The translations under genes were made by a program, and so were the position numbers. Below the pieces are notes generated by a model. It was not told the DNA's origin. It saw only the letters and a program-made list of their open reading frames with translations, and did no database searches. Below are positions 8,095 to 15,131 of a stretch of DNA of 34,070 nt, one piece after another (position 1 is the stretch's first letter; the number at the start of each line of letters is the position of its first letter). The stretch is taken from NCBI RefSeq assembly GCF_016863335.1, contig NZ_BOOR01000089.1, positions 1 through 34,070 of the forward strand. The letters are read 5' to 3'. This DNA is from Planotetraspora thailandica. GTDB taxonomy: Bacteria; Actinomycetota; Actinomycetes; Streptosporangiales; Streptosporangiaceae.

Positions 8095-9107
8095 CCGCGC
8101 CCGCGGCCCCCGGCTCGGTCGTGCTGGCGATGCCGCCGAGCCTGCCCGCCAGACTCTTCCGGGGCGAGGACGCCGAGCGGTTGCGCGGCCTCGTCGGACC
8201 CGACTGGGGAGCTCCCCTCACCGCGTTCGATGCCGGCGCCTTCGACCGGTTGCGAGATGCCCAGGTCCTGCTCACCGGCTGGGGCAGCCCGGTGATCGAC
8301 GAACGGGCGCTCGACCACGCCCCCCGCCTTCGCGCCGTCGTGCACGCCGCGGGCACCGTGAAGAGCCACGTCACCCAGGCGGTGTTCGACCGAGGCATCC
8401 AGGTGAGCTCGGCGGCGGACGCGAACGCGATTCCCGTCGCCGAATACACCGTGGCGATGATCCTGCTCGCCAACAAGGCGGTGCCGCTGCTCGCGCAGGA
8501 ATACCGGGCCCGGCGGGCGGCCATCGACCTTGTCGCCGAATATCCCGATATCGGCAACCACGGCAAGGCCGTCGGCCTGATCGGCGCCTCCCGGATCGGC
8601 CGGCGGGTGGCCGAACTGCTGCGGCCGTTCGACCTCGAGGTGCTGGTCAGCGATCCCTACTTCGACGAGTCCGCCGCCGCCTCCCTCGGCGTGCGTAAGG
8701 CGGACCTCGACGAGCTCTTCTCATCGTGTGACGTGGTGTCGCTCCACGCGCCCGCCATCGCGGAGACCCGCGGGCTGGTGAGCGCGGCGCGCCTGTCGGC
8801 CATGCGGGACGGCGCGACGCTGATCAACACCGCCCGGGGGTCGCTGGTCGACCACGACGCCCTCGTCGCCGAGTTGCGGCGCGGTCGCATCAGGGCCGTG
8901 CTCGACGTCACCGAGCCCGAGATCACCCCGGCGTCCTCACCGCTGTGGGACCTGCCCAACGTCATCCTGACCCCGCACGTCGCGGGCTCCCTGGGAAACG
9001 AGCTGGCCCGTCTGGGATCGCAGGCCCTCGACGAGGTGTTCCGGGTCATCGGCGGGGAGCCGTTGCGTCACCGCGTCGACCTGGCCGCGTTGCCCGTCAC
9101 GGCGTGA
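8091..9107 (+). CDS. D-isomer-specific 2-hydroxyacid dehydrogenase
   Basis: This 338-residue NAD(P)-dependent dehydrogenase starts at a GTG overlapping the previous stop (GTGA). The Rossmann motif is VGLIGASRIGRRV (about 161-173), where the second Gly of the usual GxGxxG is Ser, a variant seen in some members of this family. The catalytic triad is present: Arg249 in NTARGSLVD, Glu275 in DVTEPE and His296 in LTPHVAG. These enzymes interconvert 2-keto acids and D-2-hydroxy acids (glycerate, phosphoglycerate, lactate types). Given the aldehyde dehydrogenase and ThuA neighbours, it probably acts on a sugar-acid intermediate. Substrate not determinable. Confidence 0.9.
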   Translation: MTAPAAPGSVVLAMPPSLPARLFRGEDAERLRGLVGPDWGAPLTAFDAGAFDRLRDAQVLLTGWGSPVIDERALDHAPRLRAVVHAAGTVKSHVTQAVFDRGIQVSSAADANAIPVAEYTVAMILLANKAVPLLAQEYRARRAAIDLVAEYPDIGNHGKAVGLIGASRIGRRVAELLRPFDLEVLVSDPYFDESAAASLGVRKADLDELFSSCDVVSLHAPAIAETRGLVSAARLSAMRDGATLINTARGSLVDHDALVAELRRGRIRAVLDVTEPEITPASSPLWDLPNVILTPHVAGSLGNELARLGSQALDEVFRVIGGEPLRHRVDLAALPVTA

Positions 9108-9127
9108 GCGCCGCCTGATCAGGTCGC

Positions 9128-9610
9128 TCAGTGGTAGGCGTGCACGACCGCGTGCCCCCTGCCCCTGCCGATGATCCACTTGTTGGCCGGGAGCGTCACG
9201 AGGAAGGCCAGGGCCAGCGACGCGGCGAGCGAGACCCAGAAGAGCGCGCTGCCGAGCCCGGCGTCCATGGCGCCCGGGACGGCCGCGATGAACGCGTTGT
9301 CGACGATCTCCATGATGACGATGGAGAGCGTGTCGGCCGCGATCGCCAGCCGTACGGCCTGGCGCCAGCCCACGCCCGCGCGGCGAAGACCGCGGAGGGT
9401 GAGGGCGTACCCGAAGAAGAACGCCAGGACGACCGACAGGGCCACCGTCGCCGCGCCGTGCCAGTTCAGGGCCGTCCCGACGACCATGCCGAGCACCTCG
9501 CCGATGGCGCATCCCGTGAGGCAGTGCAGCGTCGCCGAGGCGGCCGCCTGCCAGGTCGCCCCCTGACGGGCCTGTTGGTGGCTCGTGTGTTCGTGCCCGG
9601 GCGCGGCCAT
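9128..9610 (-). CDS. DUF4396 integral membrane protein
   Basis: The 160-residue protein has about four membrane segments and a histidine-bearing N-terminus (HEHTSHQQ). The signature HCLTGCAIGEVLGMVVG near residue 30 and the acidic IMEIVDNAF helix are those of DUF4396, which has no established function. The start is supported by GAGGAGG six bases upstream; the long open frame before it has no ribosome site. A CsoR-like inverted repeat lies 38-54 bases upstream. Together with the His/Cys residues at the membrane, this points to copper handling, which is inference. It is convergent with the 2-hydroxyacid dehydrogenase gene. Confidence 0.8.
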   Translation of the reverse strand: MAAPGHEHTSHQQARQGATWQAAASATLHCLTGCAIGEVLGMVVGTALNWHGAATVALSVVLAFFFGYALTLRGLRRAGVGWRQAVRLAIAADTLSIVIMEIVDNAFIAAVPGAMDAGLGSALFWVSLAASLALAFLVTLPANKWIIGRGRGHAVVHAYH

Positions 9611-9647
9611 GGTGACCTCCTCGAGATGCTCCTTGTAGGGGAACCAT

Positions 9648-9664
9648 ATACCCCCACCCGGTAT
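9648..9664 (-). promoter_or_regulatory. CsoR-like operator upstream of the DUF4396 gene
   Basis: The 17-base element ATACC-CCCACCC-GGTAT is an inverted repeat with a C-rich spacer. It resembles the ATACCCC..GGGTAT boxes bound by CsoR-family copper-sensing repressors. It sits where a promoter for the DUF4396 gene would be, and about 50 bases before the divergent metallo-hydrolase gene. No csoR gene is in the window. Confidence 0.5.
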
Positions 9665-9715
9665 TAGAGCCGCCCCCGCTCTCGGGACTTTCCGTGGAAA
9701 CGGCAAACTGGGCCC

Positions 9716-10522
9716 ATGGGAACAGGAGTCCGGCGAATCGTCCTTCTCACTCTCGGCTGGGAAGACCTGCCGAAGACGGTGTCCGTACACGGCGACACGT
9801 CGGGAACGCGGCTGCGTGAGCCCGTGCCCGGCGTGCTGCTCCAGGTCGACGGCGGCTGGGTGCTGCTCGACACCGGGTTCAACACCGCGCTGATCCGCGA
9901 CGCGGCCCTCGCGCGGCGGTACTACCCGCGGCCGGAGTATCTCCCGGTGCTGCCCGGCCCCGGCGAGCCGCTGGAGGAGACGCTCGCGCAGGCCGGCATC
10001 GCCATGGAGGACATCCGCACGGTCGCCGTCAGCCACCTGCATCTCGACCACGCGGGCGGGCTCAAGCACTTCGCCGGGCGGGTGCCCGTGCACGCCCAGC
10101 GGGCCGAGCTGCGGTTCGGCCTGTCCGAGGCGGCCGAGGCCAACGGCATCTTCCGCGTCGACTTCGACGACCCGCGCATCGACTGGCGGCTCGCCGACGG
10201 TGAGGCGGAGATCGCCCCCGGGGTGACCGCCGTGCCGACGCCCGGCCACACCCCCGGGCACCAGAGTTTCGTCGTCGACCTGGACGAGTCCGTGGGCGGC
10301 GGCGGTTTCGTCTTCGCCTTCGACGCGGCCGACCTCACCGAGAACATCGAAGGGGAACTCGCCGTCGGCGGGTTCATCGACTGCGCACCGGAGGACACCG
10401 TCGAGCAGATCAAGAAGCTGAAGAAGATCGCCGAGGCGAAGGGATATCCGCTGGTCCCGGGGCACGACCCGGTGGCGTGGCCGGCCTACACCGCCGGGTT
10501 CGCCGGGCGTTTCCCCGCCTGA
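9716..10522 (+). CDS. Metallo-beta-lactamase-fold hydrolase resembling N-acyl-homoserine lactonase
   Basis: The 268-residue protein carries the dinuclear zinc motif HLHLDH (His107, His109, Asp111, His112), a further metal His in PTPGHTPGHQ, the bridging Asp in FAFDAADLTEN and the C-terminal His in PLVPGHDPVAW. The opening VLLQVDGGWVLLDTGFN and this motif order fit the AiiA-like lactonase subgroup rather than beta-lactamases or glyoxalase II. Such enzymes open lactone rings, including quorum-sensing signals. The real substrate here could be another lactone or ester. No signal peptide is visible. The ribosome site is weak. A strong hairpin follows the stop. Confidence 0.82.
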   Translation: MGTGVRRIVLLTLGWEDLPKTVSVHGDTSGTRLREPVPGVLLQVDGGWVLLDTGFNTALIRDAALARRYYPRPEYLPVLPGPGEPLEETLAQAGIAMEDIRTVAVSHLHLDHAGGLKHFAGRVPVHAQRAELRFGLSEAAEANGIFRVDFDDPRIDWRLADGEAEIAPGVTAVPTPGHTPGHQSFVVDLDESVGGGGFVFAFDAADLTENIEGELAVGGFIDCAPEDTVEQIKKLKKIAEAKGYPLVPGHDPVAWPAYTAGFAGRFPA

Positions 10523-10531
10523 CCGCACGGC

Positions 10532-10565
10532 GTCCGCGCGGCCCGCCGCCGCGAGCCGCGCGGAC
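10532..10565. terminator. Hairpin between the convergent metallo-hydrolase and rpsR2 genes
   Basis: A perfect 11-bp GC-rich inverted repeat (GTCCGCGCGGC at 10532-10542, GCCGCGCGGAC at 10555-10565) with a 12-base loop sits in the 67-base gap between convergent genes. No long T run follows, as is common in high-GC actinobacteria. It could stop transcription from both sides. Confidence 0.7.
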
Positions 10566-10589
10566 TCTTGATCTACGTTGTCAAGGCGG

Positions 10590-10814
10590 TCAGCGGGCGC
10601 GGCTGGAGTAGGGGAGCAGGGCCATCTCCCTGGCGTTCTTGATGGCCCGGGCGAGCTGCCGTTGCTGCTGGACGGTGACGCCCGTGACTCTGCGGCTGCG
10701 GATCTTCCCCCGGTCGGAGATGAACCTCCGCAGCAGGTCGGTGTCCTTGTAGTCGACGTAGCCGACACCGAGCAGGGGATTGGTCTTCTTCCTCGGGACG
10801 CGGCGGTTCTTCAT
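10590..10814 (-). CDS. rpsR: Zinc-independent small-subunit ribosomal protein bS18 paralogue
   Basis: This is a 74-residue bS18 with the conserved [26 protein letters not shown] and [12 protein letters not shown] segments. It has no cysteine at all, so it is the C-minus (zinc-free) paralogue made when zinc is scarce. bS18 binds the small-subunit platform next to bS6. Its ATG overlaps the stop of the Mrf-like gene (ATGA), so the two are one transcript driven from the Zur-type box at 11978-11999. The standard rpsR partners (bS6, single-strand binding protein, bL9) are absent, which confirms this is the alternative copy. Confidence 0.95.
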   Translation of the reverse strand: MKNRRVPRKKTNPLLGVGYVDYKDTDLLRRFISDRGKIRSRRVTGVTVQQQRQLARAIKNAREMALLPYSSRAR

Positions 10815-11962
10815 GCGATCTCTTCCAGGTCGAGCACGGCGGCGAAGGGGTCGTCGTAGGCGGCCCAGGCGTTCTGGCCCGCCAGCGACTCCTCCTCGGT
10901 GAGCAGGCACGAGTCGAGCAGCGCGTGGATGCGCTCGCGATCGAGCTCGGGGCCGGTGAAGACCAGGTGCTGGACGCGGTCGCCGACGACGGGCGCCCAG
11001 TCGAGCGAGGCGGCCATGCGGCGGGCGGGGGAGACCATCTCCCAGGCCGCGTCGGGCAGCGCGGCGAGCCACGGGCCCGCGTCCTCTACCGAGACCACCC
11101 CCGCGACCGCGTCCCAGGCGAGCAGACGCTCCGGCCGGTTGGCCAGCCAGAACCGGCCGCGGCTGCGCACCGACTCGGTGACCAGTTCGTCGACGGCCTC
11201 GAACAGCCGCTCCGGGTGCAGCGGGCGCAGCCGGTGCCACACGACCGTGCTGATCTCGTCGGTCACCAGGTCGCAGGGCAGCTGCGCGGTCGGGGGGTCG
11301 ACCCGGGCGGCCAGTTCGGCCGCGCACACGGCGGCACCCGTCACGTCGGGCAGCGGCCCTTCCGCCGGCGCGACCGGCGTCATGGGGGCGAGGTGCCCCA
11401 GCACCGCGCGGGACAACTCCACATCGTCCTCGTCACCGTCTCCGCGATGCACGACCAGCCCCGTGGCGTACTCGATCTGCCGGGCCAGCACCTCCGCGAG
11501 GTAGCGCTCGTCGCCGTCGGCCGCGTGCCGGCCGACCTCGCGGAGCCGGTCGGGGCGGGTGATGTCGACGGGCATGTGGCGTGCGTCGAGCGCGGTCAGC
11601 ACCGCCGTCGTCCGCAGAAGATCCCGCACCTCGTCCTGGTCCAGGGCCTCGGCGACCGACCGGGGCTCGACCGAGTCCCACAGATCGGCGATCAGCAGGG
11701 AGGCGGAGCCGGCCCGCCGTACCAGCTCGGGGATCAGGTCTTCGCGGACCGTGCAGGTGACGCAGCCGTGGGCCAGCAGCACGGTGGCCCGGTCGAGCGT
11801 CCCGGAGGAGTCGCGGACGACGCGCCGCACCCGGCCGTGGGTCACGTCGCGGAGATCGTGGTGGACCGCGACGGCGCCGGGATGGTCGCGGAGCAGCCGG
11901 TCGACGACAGCGGTCCTGGCCGTGTCGTGCAGACCGGCGACGAGGACAACAGGGACGGACAC
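10811..11962 (-). CDS. COG0523-family protein resembling mycobacterial ribosome-remodelling factor Mrf (Rv0106-like)
   Basis: The 383-residue COG0523 relative has the metal motif [12 protein letters not shown] (Cys67, Cys70), a CxxC instead of the usual CxCC. Its P-loop is degenerate: GLHDTART where GTPases of this family have GxxGxGKT. The C-terminal half keeps the block [29 protein letters not shown], typical of Rv0106/Mrf. In mycobacteria this factor is induced by zinc starvation with C-minus ribosomal proteins and takes part in ribosome hibernation. I chose GTG 11962 because AAGGAG lies five bases upstream; a more upstream ATG would place the Zur-type box inside the gene. The COG0523 name often leads to cobalamin (CobW) annotation, which the context does not support. 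Confidence 0.87.
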   Translation of the reverse strand: MSVPVVLVAGLHDTARTAVVDRLLRDHPGAVAVHHDLRDVTHGRVRRVVRDSSGTLDRATVLLAHGCVTCTVREDLIPELVRRAGSASLLIADLWDSVEPRSVAEALDQDEVRDLLRTTAVLTALDARHMPVDITRPDRLREVGRHAADGDERYLAEVLARQIEYATGLVVHRGDGDEDDVELSRAVLGHLAPMTPVAPAEGPLPDVTGAAVCAAELAARVDPPTAQLPCDLVTDEISTVVWHRLRPLHPERLFEAVDELVTESVRSRGRFWLANRPERLLAWDAVAGVVSVEDAGPWLAALPDAAWEMVSPARRMAASLDWAPVVGDRVQHLVFTGPELDRERIHALLDSCLLTEEESLAGQNAWAAYDDPFAAVLDLEEIA

Positions 11963-11977
11963 GCGGACTCCTTCGGG

Positions 11978-11999
11978 GAATATAACGGTTATCATTTTC
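11978..11999. promoter_or_regulatory. Zur-type box in the divergent promoter of the zinc-free ribosomal genes
   Basis: The 22-base imperfect inverted repeat has outer halves GAATATAA and TTATCATTTTC on the plus strand (GAAAATGATAA read on the other strand). It matches the AT-rich GAAAATGATA-type box recognised by actinobacterial Zur. It sits between the two divergent start codons (11962 and 12025). TATAAC at 11981-11986 inside it could be the -10 of the rightward promoter. Zinc-loaded Zur would shut both operons. No zur gene is in the window. Confidence 0.8.
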
Positions 12000-12024
12000 A
12001 TTCTACGACTCGAAAGGAGCTGGA

Positions 12025-12189
12025 GTGGCCAGAAACGAGGTGCGTCCCGTGATCAAGCTGCGATCGACCGCGGGAACCGGCTACACCTACGTGACCCGCA
12101 AGAACCGGCGCAACGACCCCGATCGTCTGACGCTGCGCAAGTACGACCCCATCGCCCGGCAGCACGTGCTGTTCAGAGAGGACCGATAA
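12025..12189 (+). CDS. rpmG: Zinc-independent large-subunit ribosomal protein bL33 paralogue
   Basis: The 54-residue bL33 ([35 protein letters not shown]) starts at a GTG with AAAGGAG five bases upstream. The two CxxC pairs of zinc-binding bL33 are absent, so it is a C-minus form. It is the first gene of the rightward zinc-starvation operon, 25 bases from the Zur-type box, followed after two bases by rpmE2. bL33 binds near the E site of the large subunit. Confidence 0.95.
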   Translation: MARNEVRPVIKLRSTAGTGYTYVTRKNRRNDPDRLTLRKYDPIARQHVLFREDR

Positions 12190-12191
12190 CC

Positions 12192-12437
12192 ATGAGGAAG
12201 GGCATCCACCCCGAGTACCGTCCGGTCGTCTTCCGCGACCCGGGCGCGGACTTCGCCTTCCTGACGAGGTCGACCATGACGAGCGACAAGACGATCGAGT
12301 GGGAGGACGGCAACGTCTACCCGGTCGTCGACGTCGACGTGTCCTCGGCGAGCCACCCGTTCTACACCGGACGCGGCCGCGTGCTCGACACCCAGGGACG
12401 CGTCGAGCGGTTCCGGCAGCGCTACGGGAGCCGGTGA
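12192..12437 (+). CDS. rpmE2: Type B large-subunit ribosomal protein bL31 (zinc-independent)
   Basis: The 81-residue bL31 type B has the diagnostic [16 protein letters not shown] start, the FLTRSTM segment, and [11 protein letters not shown] near the end. Type B lacks the CxxC motif of zinc-binding bL31 and replaces it at the inter-subunit bridge under zinc limitation, releasing zinc. Its stop overlaps the next ATG (TGATG). Length and motifs are typical, so the call is firm. Confidence 0.96.
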   Translation: MRKGIHPEYRPVVFRDPGADFAFLTRSTMTSDKTIEWEDGNVYPVVDVDVSSASHPFYTGRGRVLDTQGRVERFRQRYGSR

Positions 12438-12673
12438 TGTCGGCCCGATGCCAGCTCACCGGAGCCGGTCCCGTCTTCGGTAACAACGTCTCCCACTCCC
12501 ACCGGCGCACCAAGCGCCGGTGGGATGTCAATATCCAGCGCAAGCGCTACTGGCTGCCGAGCGAGGACAGGTTCGTACGGCTCACGCTCAGCGCCAAGGC
12601 GATCAAGACGATCGACAGGATCGGCGTCGAGCGCGCCGTCGCACTGATCCGGGCACGGGGAGAGCGGATCTGA
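12437..12673 (+). CDS. rpmB: Large-subunit ribosomal protein bL28, alternative paralogue
   Basis: The 78-residue bL28 has [28 protein letters not shown] at the N-terminus and [14 protein letters not shown] near the C-terminus. It keeps one cysteine (Cys5) but lacks the full set of four needed for a zinc site, so it counts as C-minus. Its stop overlaps the rpsN start (TGATG). It belongs to the same Zur-controlled operon as its neighbours. Confidence 0.95.
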   Translation: MSARCQLTGAGPVFGNNVSHSHRRTKRRWDVNIQRKRYWLPSEDRFVRLTLSAKAIKTIDRIGVERAVALIRARGERI

Positions 12674-12972
12674 TGGCCAAGAAGAGCAAGATCGCGGCCA
12701 ACGAGCGCAGGAAGACGATCGTCCTGCGCTACGCGGACCGGCGCGCCGCCCTCAAGGAGGTCGTCAGGACCGGCTCCCCCGAGGAGCGGCTCGAGGCCGC
12801 CGCCGAGTTGCGGCGGCAGCCGCGCGACGCGAGCGCCACCCGCGTGCGCAACCGCGACTCGGTCGACGGGCGGCCCCGGGGGCACCTGCGCAGGTTCGGC
12901 CTCTCGCGGGTCCGCTTCCGCGAAATGGCCCACCGGGGCGAGTTGCCCGGCGTCACGAAGTCGAGCTGGTAG
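12673..12972 (+). CDS. rpsN: Zinc-independent small-subunit ribosomal protein uS14 paralogue
   Basis: The 99-residue uS14 is of the long, cysteine-free type: [14 protein letters not shown], a [20 protein letters not shown] segment, and the conserved [27 protein letters not shown] end. The short zinc-binding form (about 61 residues with two CxxC) is the usual housekeeping copy in actinobacteria, so this is its zinc-starvation substitute. It overlaps rpmB by one base and is followed by rpmF after 10 bases. Confidence 0.96.
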   Translation: MAKKSKIAANERRKTIVLRYADRRAALKEVVRTGSPEERLEAAAELRRQPRDASATRVRNRDSVDGRPRGHLRRFGLSRVRFREMAHRGELPGVTKSSW

Positions 12973-12982
12973 GAGCACACAC

Positions 12983-13147
12983 ATGGCCGTCCCCAAGCGG
13001 AGGACCTCCCGCAGCAACACCCGCAGCCGCCGGTCGCAGTGGAAGGCGAAGGCGCCCGACCTGGTGCCCATCGTCGTCGACGGGCACCGTCTGCTCGTGC
13101 CCCGGCGGCTGGTGAAGGCCTACCACACGGGCCTCGTCCAGCCCTGA
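12983..13147 (+). CDS. rpmF: Zinc-independent large-subunit ribosomal protein bL32 paralogue
   Basis: The 54-residue bL32 opens [21 protein letters not shown], a diagnostic bL32 start, and ends [18 protein letters not shown]. The zinc-binding cysteines normally present in the second half are missing, so it is a C-minus form. ATG 12983 follows GGAG. It is the last gene of the operon; a 20-bp perfect hairpin follows 17 bases after its stop. The gene is only 165 bases, yet the sequence leaves no doubt. Confidence 0.94.
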   Translation: MAVPKRRTSRSNTRSRRSQWKAKAPDLVPIVVDGHRLLVPRRLVKAYHTGLVQP

Positions 13148-13164
13148 GCCTGATCCACCACGCA

Positions 13165-13208
13165 GACGCCGCGCGGCCCCGGGAAGAATCCCGGGGCCGC
13201 GCGGCGTC
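13165..13208 (+). terminator. Strong hairpin terminator after the zinc-free ribosomal operon
   Basis: A perfect 20-bp inverted repeat (13165-13184 with 13189-13208) closes on an AGAA tetraloop. The stem starts GACGCCGCGCGG and is almost wholly GC. There is no T tract, as expected for a high-GC intrinsic terminator. It lies between convergent rpmF and the DoxX gene and may act on both strands. Confidence 0.85.
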
Positions 13209-13261
13209 GTGTTCCGTTCAGGCCGTGTCGGCGGCCCGAAGCGAGCGTGCGCGTGAGCGGG

Positions 13262-13633
13262 TCAAAACGCCCAGGGCCCGAAGCGGCCCCACGCGACGAT
13301 CGCGGCGAGCACGAGCAACACGAGGTTGAGGGGGACGAGTTTGCCCTCGCCCCGCCGCAGGTGCACAGGGATCGCGGCGAGCTGGATCACGGCGAGGCCG
13401 GTCGCCGCGAGCGGCGTGAGGACCGGCGCGATGCCGGTGGCCGCGGGCAGGATCAGCCCGATCGCGCCGAGCAGTTCGAGGGCCCCGATGAGCTTGACCT
13501 GCCCGTCGGACAGGTCGTCCACCCAGCCCATCCGGTCCCTGAGCTTGGCCCGCGGCTGGGAGAGCTTGGTGAATCCGGCGGCGACGTAAAAGAGGGCGAG
13601 GATGCTCTGCAGCACCCACAAGACGATGTTCAT
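13262..13633 (-). CDS. DoxX-family membrane protein
   Basis: The 123-residue protein has four hydrophobic segments: an N-terminal helix with FYVAAGFTKL, then KLIGALELLGAIGLILP (a DoxX hallmark), a third helix and a last one ending AIVAWGRFGPW. DoxX-type proteins are small membrane proteins linked to quinone or thiol redox, but most have no defined reaction. ATG 13633 has GGAG six bases upstream. It is 135 bases downstream of the MDR oxidoreductase on the same strand, so it could be the tail of that operon or have its own promoter. Confidence 0.85.
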   Translation of the reverse strand: MNIVLWVLQSILALFYVAAGFTKLSQPRAKLRDRMGWVDDLSDGQVKLIGALELLGAIGLILPAATGIAPVLTPLAATGLAVIQLAAIPVHLRRGEGKLVPLNLVLLVLAAIVAWGRFGPWAF

Positions 13634-13768
13634 GGTTTCTCCGTCAGGGAACTCGCGCGTGGGCGCGGCCGTCGAGGTCGCGCACCGGGGGGAGCCGTAC
13701 GAGGGCGAGCCGGCGCCCTGCGCATGATCATGATGCCCGACGGCCCCGATTACCACAAAAGGCACCCG

Positions 13769-14758
13769 TCACCCCGCCCAGGGGCGGACGACGACCCGGC
13801 GCGACGACGTGCCGCCCGACTGCTTCGCCCAGGCCGCGTGGATCCCGTCGAGCGGGGCCGCGTCGAAGGCGACCGATAGCCCGCCGGCGACGGCGTGCCC
13901 CATGACCTCGGCGAACGCCGTACGCCGCTGATCGTTGGTCAGGTCGTTGTTGGTGTACCCGAGCACGGCGGCCGAGCGGCTGCGCAGCGTCGAGGAGTCG
14001 AAGGTCGCGTTCTCCGCGGCCGACCCGCCGAGGTTGACCAGGCGGCCGCCCCGGGAGAGGAGCCGTGCCGCCGCGGCGGCCGGCACCCCGAAGAGCGGGT
14101 CGACGACGACGTCGATCCCGCCGTCGCACGCGGCGGCCAGCCGTGCGGACAGGGCGGCGGCGTCGTCGCCGTCCTCGATGGCCACGACCGCGTCCGCGCC
14201 CGCCCGCTCGGCGGCCGCGCGCGCCGCGGCGGACCGGCAGGCGGCCACCACCCTGCGGGCGCCGAGCAGCCGGGCCGCCTGCACGGCCACCTGGCCGACG
14301 ACGCCGCCCGCCCCGAGCACGAGCACCTGCTCGCCGGACCGCAGGCCGGCACGCCAGGTCAGCGCCATCCAGGCGGCGACCGCCGACAGGCCGAGCGCCG
14401 CCGCCTGCTCGTCGCTCACGCCGTCGGGCAGGTGCACGAGCTCCTCCTCGGAGGCGGCGCAGTAGTGCGCCATGCTGCCGTCGCCGGGGCGCATCCCGGC
14501 CGTGGTGGGAAACCACACCCGCGTCCCCTCGGGCGCCGACAGGGTGCCCTCGGCGACGACGCCCACCCCCTGGACCCCCGGCACGTACGGCAGCGCGGGG
14601 ACGCCGAAGTAGGACACGCCCGTCGCGCAGAGCACGTCGAGCGGCGTGATGGGTGCCGCGGTCACGGAGACGACCACCTGACCGGCGGCCTGGCGCGGAC
14701 GGGGGCGTTCGCTGACCACGGGCGGCTCCCCGCACGCGTGGACGGTCGCTGCGCGCAT
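13769..14758 (-). CDS. Quinone-oxidoreductase-type medium-chain dehydrogenase/reductase
   Basis: The 329-residue zinc-free MDR protein has a GroES-like N-terminal half (PITPLDVLCATGVSYFG, LPYVPGVQGVGVV) and a Rossmann domain with VLVLGAGGVVGQVAVQAARLLGA. The cysteines that bind zinc in alcohol dehydrogenases are missing, so an NADPH quinone/enone reductase role is most likely. A GAGGAG ribosome site precedes the ATG, and only 10 bases separate it from the LigA-like gene, so it is part of the aromatic operon. It could reduce an enone or quinone intermediate of ring breakdown. The substrate is inference. Confidence 0.87.
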   Translation of the reverse strand: MRAATVHACGEPPVVSERPRPRQAAGQVVVSVTAAPITPLDVLCATGVSYFGVPALPYVPGVQGVGVVAEGTLSAPEGTRVWFPTTAGMRPGDGSMAHYCAASEEELVHLPDGVSDEQAAALGLSAVAAWMALTWRAGLRSGEQVLVLGAGGVVGQVAVQAARLLGARRVVAACRSAAARAAAERAGADAVVAIEDGDDAAALSARLAAACDGGIDVVVDPLFGVPAAAAARLLSRGGRLVNLGGSAAENATFDSSTLRSRSAAVLGYTNNDLTNDQRRTAFAEVMGHAVAGGLSVAFDAAPLDGIHAAWAKQSGGTSSRRVVVRPWAG

Positions 14759-14768
14759 GACGCGCTCC

Positions 14769-15131
14769 TCAGGTCGTGATGTCGGGGTACGGCAGGCTGA
14801 AGTGCTGGAGCCGCATGCCGTACTCCTTCTGGAAGGCGAGCGGCTCGTCGTAGTCGCGCTCGAACATCGCGATGAAGAGCGTGAGCGTGAGGAACGGGTG
14901 CGCGCCGAGCTCGAAGAGCCGCACGTAGTCGTGGGCGGCCAGGGCCTCCCGCTCGGCGTCCTCGAACCTCAGCCAGGTGCTCGCCTCGCCCGGGTGGCAG
15001 TTGAGCAGCAAGTTGGCCCGCTCCGCCTCCCACCACTCGACGGTGCCGCGCGGGTCCTCCCGGTAGCGCTCGACCAGTTCGGGATCGCGGTCGACGGTGA
15101 ACAGGAACTTGTCGACGAGGTATCTGCTCAT
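14769..15131 (-). CDS. LigA-like small (alpha) subunit of a class III extradiol dioxygenase
   Basis: The 120-residue all-helical protein resembles the alpha subunit of protocatechuate 4,5-dioxygenase: the LVDKFLFTVDRDPELVERYREDPRG start and the AHDYVRLFELGAHPFLTLTLF helix fit the LigA fold, which caps the active site of LigB. Its ATG overlaps the stop of the LigB-like gene by four bases, so the two subunits should be made in equal amounts. The alpha subunit is usually 110-140 residues. Substrate (protocatechuate, gallate or another catechol) cannot be told apart from this subunit. Confidence 0.82.
   Translation of the reverse strand: MSRYLVDKFLFTVDRDPELVERYREDPRGTVEWWEAERANLLLNCHPGEASTWLRFEDAEREALAAHDYVRLFELGAHPFLTLTLFIAMFERDYDEPLAFQKEYGMRLQHFSLPYPDITT

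Noticed and set aside
11963-12001. Upstream in-frame ATG of the Mrf-like gene
   Set aside because: It would put the Zur-type box into the coding sequence; the GTG at 11962 has an AAGGAG at correct spacing.
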